Shown: positions 10,427-22,420 of the stretch, in pieces
Layout of the letters: the number at the start of each line of letters is the position of its first letter
Position numbering within the stretch: the first letter of the stretch is position 1
NCBI GenBank assembly: GCA_036429605.1
Contig: JAVFKD010000004.1
Span: 1,674,001-1,738,000 of the forward strand
Direction: 5' to 3'
Source: Cladobotryum mycophilum
Taxonomy: Eukaryota; Ascomycota; Sordariomycetes; Hypocreales; Hypocreaceae
DNA length: 64,000 bases
Made by a program: the position numbers and the translations under genes
Notes under the pieces: model-generated
The model's input: only the letters and a program-made list of their open reading frames with translations
Databases searched by the model: none
What the model was told of the DNA's origin: nothing

Positions 10427-12676
10427 GGTGAGTGATGTATGTGGTATGACTCGCAAATAACAAATAGAATATTTGCTGAATATTTTTCAAAGGCGTATGA
10501 TTTTGATGCAAGTAATTTCTAAAAATCCGAATTAGCGACATGTCAAGCAGATAAAGTAAACGGCCATGACGAAGGGGGTGGGTGGAGGGCTGGCTGAACT
10601 TCTGCCCAACGAAGCCCAACCGTCACAACCCTCCCTCTCGCCCCGCCACCCACGAGATGGTCATGAGGGCGTTGATGACGAAGAAGAGAAAAAGAAGGAA
10701 AGAAAAATATGACAAGGCGGGGGAATGTCGTTGATTGAACGTACCGGTCAGCGAGAAACGAGCGGCGTTGTGTGCGTGTGTCGGACAGATGTTATTTATT
10801 GCTCTTTTCGTTCAGATCTTGCTTTGTAACACGCTTTTGCTCCCCAAAGAGAATGATGATGATGATGATGTATGTATGCAGTCCCAGAGAACGGTTTGAA
10901 CAGGACGGCGGACAAAAACAGCGAAGGGGAGAACAAACGTCACAGGGACTGAGAAACTGAAGATTTTTTCTTTCTTTCTTTCTTTCTTTCTGGAGAGGCG
11001 GTCGAAAGGAACTATTGCTTCTTCCTCTCGAGTGGAGATTCTCTCCTTCTCCCGTCGTCTTTGTGTCTTCACACACCGTTTTCTCTCTCTCGGGTAGAGC
11101 TGTAGGTGTTATTGGCTCAGCTGGGGGCGGTGCGCGGCGGATAGCGTTGCAGACTGCACGCATCAAGTGACTAACATATGCAGCTACCGGAAGCGATGTT
11201 TTTGATTGATTGACTGCTTTTCTTGTTTTTCGATCTGGCGCCAGAGAGCGGATCTTGTTTGTTGTATGAGAAAATTCACTCTTCTGTTCTGTACAGTGGG
11301 AGAAAAAGAAAAAAGATAATAATGATCGATCATGATAAGATTATAAGACAGAAAGGAGGACCCTTGGCATTTTTTTTTGTGTCTTGCTGTCCTTTTTCTA
11401 ATTTGTTGGGGAGTTTCCGTTTCTGTTTGTCTTGGTCAACCGTTTAGCAGCAGCAGGAGAGACACAGTCCACCTGCCTTTAAATTCATAGGGACCCCCAC
11501 GTGGCTAATACGGACCCGGTGTGGCTGTTCCTCTTCCCTGTGGCTTTGCGCCGTTACCCGGGCCGTGGTGGGGCCGTTGTCCCTCCGCGGCGTCTCCTCA
11601 CCTTACCTTGACTCCAATTACGTCTGCTCCGTATTTTCATTCCCAAAATACAGCAATTGGTACAATCTACAAAGTATTGGCAAGATTTGACGGCAGCGCA
11701 CGCTCAGACTCTATAACAAGAAGAAAACTCTTTTCTTCCCCATTAAAATGCGTGCCGCTAAGAACCACAGACGTTACAGGGGCTGCAGCGCCTCCCCGCC
11801 CAACATCCCGGGTTAGTCCTATAGGGTGCCTTGCCGCAGGACCAGGGGGGTTGAGTAAAACGCGGTCAAGTCTGGGAAAATGCGGTGACCTGCCACAGGA
11901 TGGAAGAGAGAAGAGAAAGAAGAAAAAAAGGATGCTGCTAATACTTTGTTTCCTTTGGACGGAGTATAAGTGAAACACATCTTAGTTTTTCGCTTAACCT
12001 AGAGGAGCAACTATCTAGAAAACTATAGGCATGGGTTGTCTTATGCAGTAAGATCGAACCCGTGGGCTAAGATTACCATGTCAGAGCACAAACCAGTATT
12101 GGCCTACAGAGTATGCACGCAGTAATCACCTGGACTCTATAGTGTGCATCATGTGGTTGAACGGAGTTTAGCGTAGGTAATGGAAATGTGTAAAGCCAAC
12201 ATGCATGCACCCAAGAACAAACACCATACTGCAAGGGAATTATGACAGTTTAGAACGTATTAGTTCATTCTTGGCAAGAGGAGCGAATCTCCCCAATCGT
12301 GCTTACATTACCCTACAACTTGAACTTGATGAAGTAAATCGTATGCTACAAGTATGCACTCTAAGCAGGGGCATGCGTCATGTGCAGTAACCCCCGGTGA
12401 TGAATGGCTGTGTCTCGCTTGACTCAAGCATCAATGGTAGGGCTGCATGACGACGCACCAATAAAGAATTTGGGGGGTCCAAGGAGCTTCTTGGCGGTAT
12501 AAATATGGACTCCCTTGCTTCGCATACAAACAAGGCCATCTTAGCAAGGGGGCTTTACAAATAAACAACATGCTATACCCTCATCTACAGTACCCCGCGT
12601 CGTGTTCATCGCGATCGTTAGGATCAGCGATTTCGAAATACCCATCGGATTCCCTGGTTAATCTGTTCATACTTAC
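10427..12676. other. Gene-poor region with microsatellites
   Basis: Contains (GAT)n at about 10854-10870, (TTTC)n at about 10968-10991, and a CACGTGG box near 11500 in a GC-rich promoter-like stretch. A strong TATAAATA lies at about 12497 on the + strand but only a 41-codon frame follows. Short frames here look random. Confidence 0.45.
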
Positions 12677-13233
12677 AGGGGTTGCTGATAAGAGTGTTTG
12701 ACTGTATTCGGCCGAATCATCTTGACCATCTCCATGATGTATTCCTTGTTTACACTCAAAGTGTTTTCAGGTCGGCGGGGATGCTCAAAAAGTTTTGCCC
12801 CAGTGGCATCCTTGAAAACGACCTGCTGCGCTGGGGGGATCTTGGAGTCATGCTTGACGGCTCTGGATGGTGCGAGATTCGTCAAACCGTCTCATAGACA
12901 ACAGCCCACTGCTCGGGGTGCCAAGTGATCCGCATTGAATAGAATATTAATAAAGGGCCAATGAGCTGGGAGCTGAAAGTCAAAAGCATTCCTGGCTGCC
13001 CTCCTTGACGGTGTTCCCAGTCTCAGCACGTCCCTCGACCATGTCCCCGACAACAGACCCCTGTGTATTGGTCGGAGAGAACGTCAATATTTATCTATAT
13101 TTCTTGTACAGCTCAAAAAGGCGAGGGACACCTCACAAATCGATCACTATTCATGGCTGATAACCTTGACCCACATATTTCACCTTGTTTACCATGGGGT
13201 GCTCATAAATTCGGCATGTTTCTTGGGTTCCAT
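12677..13233 (-). pseudogene. Candidate multi-exon gene or relic, unknown function
   Basis: On the minus strand an ATG at 13233 opens MEPKKHAEFMSTPW and meets a GTAAAC donor. Further on come coding-like stretches VVGDMVEGRAETGNTVKEGS, WHPEQWAVVYETV and SKIPPAQQVVFKDATGAKLF. The last exon-like stretch ends at a perfect GTAAGTATG donor (12671-12676). The stretches lie in different frames and no intron set that I could build joins all of them, so this is either a decayed gene or one with further frame errors. No family recognised. Confidence 0.35.
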
Positions 13234-15258
13234 GTTGGTTGGTACGCTTTACTTATAATCACATAGCTGGAACTCCAGTATAATGCTGTATAGGCCTACC
13301 CCAAGCTTCATCGCCAGAGCAGAAAAAAATGTGATTTTGTGATAGAAAAGAAGGCAGGTTAGCGCCGACTATGGAAGAATATAAACATGACAACCATACT
13401 ACTGGCAAGGCCTGACGGCTCCCCACCATGGAGAAACATGAAGACAAATCGGCCAAGTATAGAAAAATTACTATGGTATCCTTATTCTGAAGATGATGAG
13501 CCCCCCTATCTTTGACTTGGGGTGGGGAGCAAAATTACCTCTACACGATGCACGATTCATTCTACCCAAACTCTGGGTCTGGTCACTACCTCTAGCATCG
13601 TGAGCTGAATCAACTGCATGTTTTGCATCTTGTTCATCTCACCGACCTGACCATAAACCGCAATGGAGAACGAGACACCGATACGAAAGGTGTTTCGTAC
13701 CCTGGCCACACAGACATTGGGTCTATTATGCTCCTCTAGTGCAATCCAATCGCCTCTCTGCAAGTCTAGGGGAGTGGATTGGTGACGCTGTGTCCTCTAG
13801 AGCGGGGACGGGCCCGATTGTTGGCATCGGCAGCGCTCGGGTCGTTGACTGTAGGAAAATTTCCTGCCGCTCTCCAGACATGTAACTAACCCCTTTGTAT
13901 CGCTATCACGGCCAGTGTCGACAAGATTACTAAACCCTTTCACAGTGTCCAAGGTTCAGCAAGGTCAGTATGGTCATCACCGTATCGCTCCAGTGTACTT
14001 TGTTAGCCCCAAGACGACATTATCCGCGAGTTCTCCGGCTTGAGCAAAAGCGCCGGTACGCCTTTCAAGGAACCAGCATGATGAGCAGACAAAAGGTCAA
14101 TAGGCTCATCATAGACTAGTAAAAGATGCCGTTTAGTGATGCTCATTGGTAGACGTCTGCTGAAGTCCTGAACCAAGAATGATAGCGGGGTTGAGGTAGC
14201 AAAGGATGCTGGAAGGTTAACTAAGATGTAGACAGCCATATTGAGGCAGACGTTGGAGGAGTTGAATGAACGTGCGTCCCAAGTCCAATCCTTATCTCTT
14301 TTAGCCTCTCACTGATATAGCAAAAACCTTATGCTGCTCTTGGGTGGAGAACAAATTAAAAGACCATGTTCTGCTTAAATTGACGGGACAACGTTGCCTT
14401 GTAACCTTTCCCATAGCCGTCCATATCCTCGGCTCTTGATGTACGCAGGGTCCAAGATTACTTACACAGCATCTCCACCCACTGCCGACCGATAGCGTCC
14501 GGTACGGAATCAATGTCCGGTCTGTGGGGCCGGTGATCTGACCAACAGGATGGTTCGCTTGATAGCTCAGAATCGACCATAATTAAGAGAGAGCGCCACA
14601 GACGCATGTGAGTATGTCAAGGATCGCATGTGCATGTGCTGTTTTAGTGCATCTTGCTTCCGAGCCAATTATGGCCGAGCCGCGTTGAGCTTGCGCGTAA
14701 ATTTTCATTGGAGGCCCCTTTTCAATGCGCAGGGCCGTCCGAGGTGTCTCATTTCAAGAGTCTGTTGGTGATGTGATGTGAATTTGGTGCAATTTTTGAA
14801 TCGTCTTTCACATGCTTTTGATGCAGTCGACGCAGCTGATGCTGAGCCACATGTTAGACCCACGTGTTCATGCTCGACTGTGCTTTTGTAAAGTACATCT
14901 TGATCTACTGAAAAGTGCTACAGACCAAGGTAACTTCTTAGCAGACGCACAGCCACAAGAACCACATCAGCCTCTCCCACCCATGATGACGTTGTACCTT
15001 GCCCCGCTCTAGCTCCCCTCCTTGAGAGCGCAGCTGCTTCTGGAATTCGCATGACAAGTCCATGACCTGCAACGTTGACGATTCCTAGGCAAAGACTTTT
15101 TACTTCCTTGGCAGGGTACGCATTCCATGTATAAATGGCTACGCTTGTTCTTGGCTGGTATAAATTTGTCAAATAGCTCACGATACATTCGCAGGTTTCC
15201 ATCCTTTCTATCGCATCAGCTCTCGACTCACAGTACATAACCGATCTCATCATTCGCC
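13234..15258. other. Gene-poor region with weak minus-strand frames, and Vip1 promoter
   Basis: A minus-strand frame at 14003-14239 (MAVYILVNLPASFATS, 78 aa) and an exon-like piece near 13690-13760 (RGDWIALEEHNRPNVCVAR, followed by a GTACGA donor) may be relics. The last 200 bases are the 5' region of the gene at 15259. Confidence 0.35.
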
Positions 15259-16129
15259 ATGTCTAACCTGACTGTCCACGTCAAGAACATTTCTGCTTCG
15301 ACCAGCGATGGCGAAGTAAAAGACTTCTTCAGCTTCTGGTACGTCTTTCAATTCGCCTCTGAATCATCCATGTCCTCTTTACTAACTAAATGGTCTCAGC
15401 GGCAAGATTACCAACATCGACGTGACCGCCGAGGGCGAGACGAAGAACGCCGAGGTCACCTTTGAGAAGGAGACCGCTACGAAGACTGCCCTTCTCCTCA
15501 ACAACACGCAGCTTGGAACAACCCACATCACCGTGACTGGTCCTCCTGGCATGTCCGAAGACAATGGCTCCCACGACAAGCAGGGTGACTCGGATGAGAT
15601 CACACAGGAGATGAAGCCCCGCTCTCGCATCGTCGCCGAATACCTCGCGCACGGCTACGTTGTCGGTGATGCCACCATTCAGCAAGCCATTGAGTTGGAC
15701 AAGAAACACGAGGTGTCAAACCGCTTCCTCAACACCATTCAGGACCTGGACAAGAAGTATCACGCCACCGAACGTGCCAAGACCACTGACCAGACGTACG
15801 GCATCACCCAGCGCGCAAACTCACTCTTTGGTGGCTTGAACTCGTACTTTGAGCAGGCCAAGGACACCCCCACTGGCAAGAAAATTGCACAGTTCTACAT
15901 TCAGAGCTCAAAGGAGGTGCAGGATATTCACACTGAGGCTCGACGATTGGCAGATTTGAAGAAGCAGGAGTTTGGTGGTAGCGCGTACAAGGCTGCGGGC
16001 TTTGAGAGATTCTTTGGAAAGGAGAAGCCTGCTGACGCACCTGCCGATGCACCTGCTGATGCGCCTGCGTCGTCAACCTCTGGGGAGAAGAGTGCACCAG
16101 CACCTGAAGCCGAGACCAAGTCCGGTTGA
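15259..16129 (+). CDS. Vip1-like RRM protein
   Basis: Exons 15259-15338 and 15400-16129, 269 aa. An N-terminal RNA-recognition-motif-like domain (LTVHVKNISASTSDGEVKDFF, then GKITNIDV) covers about residues 1-80. The rest is helical and contains GYVVGDATIQQAIELDKKH and YFEQAKDTPTGKKIAQFY, the layout of Schizosaccharomyces Vip1-type proteins. The C-terminus has a tandem ADAP repeat and a Glu/Ala/Pro-rich tail. The intron falls after the second RRM element (splice FC-GKIT), which fixes the donor. Probably cytoplasmic; its role in fungi is poorly defined. Confidence 0.85.
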
Positions 16130-16367
16130 GGGGATAGTTTTGATGGAGACTATTAATAGAGTGATTGGGGCAGAGATATCAATGGGAGATTGCGGGTCTT
16201 TGTAATTAGTTCAAATGGCTTTGCTTCGTTCACGATGTTTTAGCATTGGTAATTGATTCTTTAGTTTTGTTCATTCATATTTTGTCTGCTTGACTCTATC
16301 ATACAATCCTTGCCCTTTATCTGCATTGCCAGTGACCGGTTCCTAACTGGTTTATTCTACGAGGAAG

Positions 16368-16670
16368 TTAGTTACTATACTTCAATTGGGCACCTAGAGT
16401 CTTTTGCTTACAGTTTCCGGGTCCCTTTGCGAACTTGGCCTTGACGACGTCCTCCATTGGGCCCTTGGGGTTGGACTCGAGGTTCTGCGGCCAATTAGAG
16501 TCGATACGAGAGACTTGCCGAGTATTGGAATGGATTCATACCGCGATCTCATCTTTTAGCTTCTGCTCCTTGTTCTCGATCTTGTCGGTGCCTTGGCCAG
16601 ACGCAGGGGGATCCCGTTGCTGAGCGCCAGTCAGGCGTTCGGGAGAGGGAGATTCACGACCTTCAGGCAT
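16368..16670 (-). CDS. Small conserved hydrophilic fungal protein
   Basis: Exons 16542-16670 and 16368-16484 (57-nt intron), 81 aa. Starts MPEGRESPSPERLTGAQQRD, with PPASGQGTDK in the middle and NLESNPKGPMEDVVKAKFAK near the C-terminus. This recurrent small disordered protein of Sordariomycetes has no known activity that I can name. Convergent with the Vip1-like gene, about 240 bases between stop codons. The exon 2 frame was confirmed by an open run from the acceptor to TAA at 16368-16370. Confidence 0.7.
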
Positions 16671-18024
16671 GATGATGACTTGATGATTGATTATGAATTT
16701 ATAATTGGCTTTAGTTGGTTTCAAGAGCTGATGTTGATTTGATGGGATTTTGTTTGCTCTTGTGCTGGTTTAAATACATGAAAGACTGATCTTTGTTGGG
16801 GGTTTAGTTTATATGGAGTGTTGACGTCAGTACTCGGTATCGTCATAGCTTCGTTGGTGTCGATGGATTGCATCATTTTGATGTCGTCCTTGTCATACTG
16901 AATTTGGCACGGGGACTTTATTTCAAGTTTTAATGGGCGTAGGATAAATTTTGTTCCAGATCTCCATCTTTCTAACTTGTGTCTGTTGATCCATGTTGGT
17001 GGCTCTAAGATTATTATTTACATGGTATATCCCTTCATGCGCGTTGGAGTCTGGTGATATCAACGGGCTAATAAGCCACAATTATTGTCTTGATGCGTTG
17101 TAACATCCACTATTCACCATTGCAGCAATTTATGTTCTTTATTTTACCATGAGAGTTGACATTCTGAAGCTGAGTGCACTGGACGCTTGAGCATTGTTTA
17201 GACGGTGGTTGGAGGAACCTTTTCTCTTTGGCTTCCATTGCTTATATAACCTGGAGAGTAAACACAAGCAACATGGAAGCCATTGTGTGATGGTTTGACA
17301 TCTAGATGGGCTAATTGGCGGAATTGAGTTGGCACTTGGAATTTCACCGATACTATCCAAAAATAGAGGATATCAATGGTCGAATGTTCACAAAAGACCA
17401 CGCCAAGTGAGGGAACTTTGGGTTAAAGACCATCCATCCATGGCAATGGAACGAACGAACATGGACAGGCACCAGACGGACCGCTTTTTAGCGGCTCCCT
17501 TGCTAAAGAGAGCCCTGGAGATTACAAAGAGTTGCAAACCTGAAAGAGATTAGCGCGTCACCGCGGAAGCAATTCCTCGTTCCAGCGCCCCGCACTACTA
17601 AAACTTGCACTGAAGACTGAGACTGTCCACTGAGCTTCAGCGGGGTGCTGCTCCATGGATGATGCATCATTGGAAGCCCTGCAAGCCCGCACGCCTGCAA
17701 CTGTAACAAAGGGGCCCTCCACTCTTCTTGGCTCCATTTTCTTGGCTCGTCCTATCCTATCCCATCCCATCCCATCCCAACTCCATTTGCATCCATCCCT
17801 CCCTTGCCTCCATTAGAAGAGGTGCATACCTCGTTTGCCGAGTACCAGCCAATACCTTCTTCTTCTTTTTTGTGACTCCTTGTCTTAAACTTCCCAAGGG
17901 CAGACACACACCGCATCTTTCTACTTTATCCTTTTTCTCATCATCTTGCCATTTCGAATTCTCCCAACAATCAACCCCCCCCTCCTCCCCCAAGCAACTC
18001 CCCGACGATACTTAACTGCTGAGG
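16671..18024. other. Intergenic, divergent promoter region
   Basis: Lies between a minus-strand gene and a plus-strand gene, so it holds both promoters. A short CCCAT tandem (about 17760-17780) and a pyrimidine-rich leader precede the ATG at 18025. No gene seen. Confidence 0.55.
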
Positions 18025-19244
18025 ATGCCCGACCTCAACACTGTTCCTCCATCGCCGCATGCTCTAGCTGCTGCTGCCTCCCGCCGCCAATCAACTCACC
18101 AAACCGCCGCACCAACCATGGCACCCTCATCCGCATCCGCCCTCAACATCCTCCCTTCGAACCAGAATGCCCTTGGCCAGCAGCAAGGTGTATCCCCCAC
18201 GCTGCCATCGCCTCTAACCTCGACGCAACCACCTCTGCCGCACCAATCGTCGTCTCAAGATAATGGCGTTGGACCGGGGCCGGGGCCTTTGCGGCATCCG
18301 AGACCACTCACGGCGTCCGAACTTCATATGCAGCTGGAGAAAGAACAGGAAGCAGTGGTATGGCCCGTCCCCCCCCCCCCTCCTTTGCCCCAGTGGCACC
18401 ATAATTGCATGTTCAACGCAATAATCTAACAACCCCTTGATAGGTGAATCGACTGACCCGCGAGCTCTCCCTTCTCCGTGCCGCCCACAACGCTTCCGTC
18501 GTTTCCAACACATCCTCCACCTCTGCTGCTACTTCTACCCACGATGCAATTGCCGATTCGTCGCTGCTCTCGGGCTCCGGCTTTTCCATCCCTACATCCC
18601 GCCGTCACCACCGCACCTCGTCCTCTACCTCACAAACTCAACAACTTGCATCCTCCTATGAGGGCCGTTCCCAAATTAGCCGACCACCCCACTCCGTGTC
18701 CCTCTCCCGACAGAACAGTGCCGCCTCACGTCGAAGCCAAACAGGATCGCCCGCACCGCCGAGCAGCTTGGATCCATCTAGCTATTTCCAATCACAGAGG
18801 ATTCCGAATTCGATTCTGATGAGCTCCGTTGTTGCCACACCTGGAAGTTCCGTCGTGGGGGACCAAATGAGCCCCGGCATATTACCGGCTACAATGCGTT
18901 ACGAAGAAACAGCGTTTTACAGAAACGAACTTGAGACTGCCAAGAAAGAGAACGAGGCGCTCAAGAGACGTATCAGGGAGCTGGAGAGGGTGGTTAGAGA
19001 CAGACGAGCAAGTGACGCAAGTCGACCTAGGAGTGACAGTGTGAGCACGACGGCAAGCGCGAGCATTACCCCAGGTGGGGGTGTCAGCATTGCGGGTCCG
19101 CGTGATATACCAAGACATGAGCGGGAGCGAACAAGCCAAATTGCTTCGAGCCTGGGCGGTGGGGTGAGCATTGGTGTTCCGGATGATGAGGTCAAGGTGG
19201 GAGAGAGTGCGGCGACGGGGCGATTAGCACATAGCAACCGGTGA
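18025..19244 (+). CDS. Low-complexity coiled-coil protein, conserved in filamentous fungi
   Basis: Exons 18025-18357 and 18444-19244, 377 aa. The N-terminus is Pro/Ser/Gln-rich. The short conserved helix ELHMQLEKEQEAVVNRLTRE spans the splice junction, which supports the intron. A Ser/Thr-rich disordered middle follows, then a coiled coil ETAFYRNELETAKKENEALK that runs on through RRIRELERVVRDRR. No catalytic motif. The intron contains a C12 run. Likely a scaffold or regulator (inference). Confidence 0.75.
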
Positions 19245-19746
19245 CGAATCATTGCCATGGACCGGGACTGTGCATCGTAAACTATTCGAAAACGTATCTT
19301 CGACACAGACCTACTGCGTGTCGTGTTTTAAAGGACACGGGGATATGAATGGGAACGCATGGTCATTGATTGAGTGAAAAATTGTTGCGGCGTTTTGGAG
19401 TGCAACGGCGAGACTATTATACGAAAAAAAGCATTTATTAATCTTACTTTTTTACACTTGGTATGGAAACCAAAACTGTACCTTGAGAACGTGAGAATGA
19501 CGCAGTTGTGCCTCTGGACTCATTATGCAATTTCAATCGAATTAGGCTACACAAATGATACTATAAGATCTCTACATGCTCCTCTGGGAACCTCGGGTCT
19601 GTCTAAACTTCCCTCTTCTCATGAGAGATTGCGTGCCCAACCATGAATCCTAAAGTGCCATACCAAAAGAGCGAATCTGAAATTCAATCTCAACAACTTC
19701 CATGTCACCGGCTCTCTCCCCCTCCGTCTACGCCTCAGTATCCATC
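19245..19746. other. Convergent 3' regions
   Basis: Lies between the stop codons of two facing genes. AT-rich, no frame with gene character. Confidence 0.6.
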
Positions 19747-20919
19747 CTAGAACGGCATTTCATCGTCTGACAGTTCCGTTTCCTGAGACGACATCGGAGG
19801 CAAAGGCCTCAGTCTCTTAGGCCTGCGTATTTGCATCAGGGGCTTATCGTCCTCAGAATCATAACTTTCACCGTCCTCGGCGTCCCAGCAACGTTTGGCA
19901 AACGGGGTGCTCCTTCGAGAAGAGGTTAGGATTGGAGAGTCTGGGTCTGCTTCCGAGTCGGACACGGGCGATTTGGGGGAGGATTGTTCTTCAGCTTGGG
20001 GTAGGGTTGGCTCGTCGTCGTTATTGTCGTTGCCATCGTTGTGGTTGGTTCTGGCACGGCCTTGGTTCTCTCGGAGATGGTTGACGATGCGGCGGAGGAG
20101 CTCCCGGAGGGTGGTTTTGTCGCGGAGGGAACCGAGGAGCTTAAAGGCTACGGCGACGGCACAGCGGTACACGTACGATTCGTGCGTCTTTTCGTCCAGT
20201 TGCTCGGCAAGGCAGTAATTCTCGTTCTTGATGTTGGCGAGCTCAGCCTCGATATCCTCGTTCTTCAGCCTCAACGCCTCGAACGCGCTCTTTTGCTCCT
20301 CGAGGTCCCTGACGGTGGCGTCGTACACGGTCTGGAGGTTCTTCTGCTTGAGCTCCAGGTCTCTGTGCTGTTTTCGCTCTCGCTTGGATTGCTCCTCGAG
20401 GAGCCTGATCTTCTCGGCGAGTTTCTCGTTTTCTTCTTTGAGTTCCTTTTTTCGTTTCTGGGCTTGGGCTTCCCTGCGCTCGAGCTTTTCTACCTCTTGG
20501 GATAGTTTGCTGCCCGAAGTCTTGCTACTGCTACTGTTGCCGCTACCGCTCTTGCTAGCTTTGCTAGCTTTTCTGTGACTTTTGGTCTTGGAGGAGAGGG
20601 GAGCGGTGGAAGCGGGGATCTTCCTGGAGGAAGTGAGGTGGCGATTGGGTATGGCGGGGGGCAGTTCAGCTTCGGTCTTGACATGAGTTTGATGCTGCTG
20701 CTGGACGGGAGGCTGCGTGGCATATTGGGCCGCAGTTGTTGCTGTCGTTGTTGTGGTTGTTGTCGTCTGCGAGTTACTGAAAGGGTGGCGTAGAGGCGGG
20801 GCCCCAATTCGATTCACATGAGTCTCGACGCTTTCGTACTTAACAGCCGGATGAGTCGTCTTGACAACTGGCGTGTAGCGAAAGTTGGCCAACGAGGGAG
20901 CTCGACTATTGGTTTCCAT
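19747..20919 (-). CDS. Coiled-coil nuclear-type protein, unknown
   Basis: Single exon, 390 aa from the ATG at 20919 (METNSRAPSLANFRYTP); the longer upstream frame is 5' UTR rich in GAAA/TTTC. A poly-Thr/Gln/Ser basic N-terminal half is followed by a long coiled coil from about residue 150 (KLSQEVEKLERREAQAQKRK to about residue 260), a globular helix YVYRCAVAVAFKLLGSLRDK, and an acidic, Ser/Pro-rich tail containing RRPKRLRPLPP. No enzyme motif. Alternating basic and acidic disorder around the coiled coil suggests a structural or chromatin-associated role, which is only inference. Confidence 0.7.
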   Translation of the reverse strand: METNSRAPSLANFRYTPVVKTTHPAVKYESVETHVNRIGAPPLRHPFSNSQTTTTTTTTATTAAQYATQPPVQQQHQTHVKTEAELPPAIPNRHLTSSRKIPASTAPLSSKTKSHRKASKASKSGSGNSSSSKTSGSKLSQEVEKLERREAQAQKRKKELKEENEKLAEKIRLLEEQSKRERKQHRDLELKQKNLQTVYDATVRDLEEQKSAFEALRLKNEDIEAELANIKNENYCLAEQLDEKTHESYVYRCAVAVAFKLLGSLRDKTTLRELLRRIVNHLRENQGRARTNHNDGNDNNDDEPTLPQAEEQSSPKSPVSDSEADPDSPILTSSRRSTPFAKRCWDAEDGESYDSEDDKPLMQIRRPKRLRPLPPMSSQETELSDDEMPF

Positions 20920-22317
20920 ATTGGCCGTCGAGTATACCACTATGTGATTGAAAAGTAGGGGAAATGTGTAGCAAGCAAAAGAAGAAAGAAAGAAAGAAAG
21001 AGAGAAAGAAGAAAGAAAAGACTTGAGATTCAAAGCATGGGAAATGTGTGGTTTAAAGTCGAAAATGCCCCCGACCAGAGCGTGCGTAGAGAGTTGGAAG
21101 TGCAAGACGTATGGTGCGAAGTGATTGTGAGTGATTCAAAGGGTCGACCGCCCTATGAATGGGTGACCTTTTTTCAGACCTCTGTTTTGCAGGTAATCTG
21201 CCTAGCAAATCGGTCGTCTGATCTATGCTCATTACTCTAGGTGCGGCATGGTAAGTGAATGAAGAGTGATGGATGAACTCTGGGCACTAGGCAGTCGAGC
21301 ACTCGCGGACACTGTTATCATGTCTTATCAAAATCTGCTTAATCTTTGGTATAACATTGCTATTCATTATCTGGAAGAGTATTATTAATATTCGGTTGAT
21401 TCGATAAATACCGTTAAAGACCTTTTTCGTATGCTGTCTGAGAACCTTGGAAGAGTTGTCCCCTATCTCAGATTCAGGCGAGCTCACTTATGGTTTGACC
21501 AACACAACAATTTTATGCTTTTCAGGATGCATCTTGAAACTCTTGCATCGCAAAGTTTGGCTCCATCATTAGACAAGAAAAACGGGTATGTTTGTGATGC
21601 AGATGAACAGCACTTGTTCAGGGTTCAGGGGGTTCACCAGATGTCGGACCCAGACCTTGCTAGTTTCATGCCTCAGGTTACCCATATTAACAGCAACTTT
21701 ACGGAACAACATAGATTCTTTTATCTAGGCCTTTTACCTTTATCTAGTTCCACCTCAATTCATAAGCCAATAGCCAGCTGGGAAACCTCCTGCGCTGCGT
21801 CATCTTTCACACGTGCCCACGACACATCAAGAGATGACAAAAATGATTGCGACACCAGTCTATCGGGATAGTGTCTGTACATGGCCTCAAATCTGATAGC
21901 TCGTGGTTTACAATGCAGTGAGAATGTGTTCATTCGCGTATTCCAGAGCTTCGAGCTACATACGCTCACGCAAGGTGAAGTACTCCGTACATGATCCGCA
22001 TCAACCTAAGAAGTTATAGCTGACCTATCTATTGATCTCATAGGTAGTCTAGTAGTCGGAACAGCACACATATTGCAACGAGCCTCACAAACAACCACAC
22101 TGAAGCAATGCTGACGAATGCCACGGTTCATACCGCAACCAAGTTCGGACTTGAGACCAACGATCGTCTCTACAGAGCATTCCCGCCGGTACTTGCTGGT
22201 AGTTGAGCAAAAATAAATAAACGTAACAACACTCAAGTAAAGAAAAAAGTAAAAAAAGAATCGCCATGATACGCAAAAAAATGACCAGCTTGATATCTCA
22301 ATCTTGGTAATAGGAAA
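20920..22317. other. Intergenic, AT-rich, up to the tRNA
   Basis: The 5' leader of the coiled-coil gene has an AAAG repeat (about 20985-21020). The rest is AT-rich without supported genes. TACTCCGTAC occurs at 21981. Confidence 0.5.
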
Positions 22318-22412
22318 AGCCCAATGCGGGGGTCGAACCCGCAACCTTGAGATATCGCCACATCAGAGCGGGAGTTAAGAGTCTCACGCTCTACCGATTG
22401 AGCTAACCGGGC
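22318..22412 (-). tRNA. tRNA-Lys(CTT) with 22-nt intron
   Basis: Reads GCCCGGTTAGCTCAATCGG from 22412 and ends ATTGGGC plus discriminator T. Acceptor stem 7 bp; D stem GCTC/GAGC; anticodon stem TGAGA/TCTCA; loop with CTT; T arm GCGGG TTCGACC CCCGC. A 22-nt intron (22354-22375) sits after position 37, the canonical place. Mature length 73 nt. Confidence 0.93.
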
Positions 22413-22420
22413 TTGCTTTG

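Noticed and set aside
12050..12080. Possible tRNA T-arm (GGGTTCGAT on the minus strand)
   Set aside because: No matching T stem, D arm or acceptor stem nearby.
14918..15253. 111-aa minus-strand frame upstream of the Vip1-like gene
   Set aside because: Lies over the promoter and leader of the plus-strand gene and shows no protein-like features.
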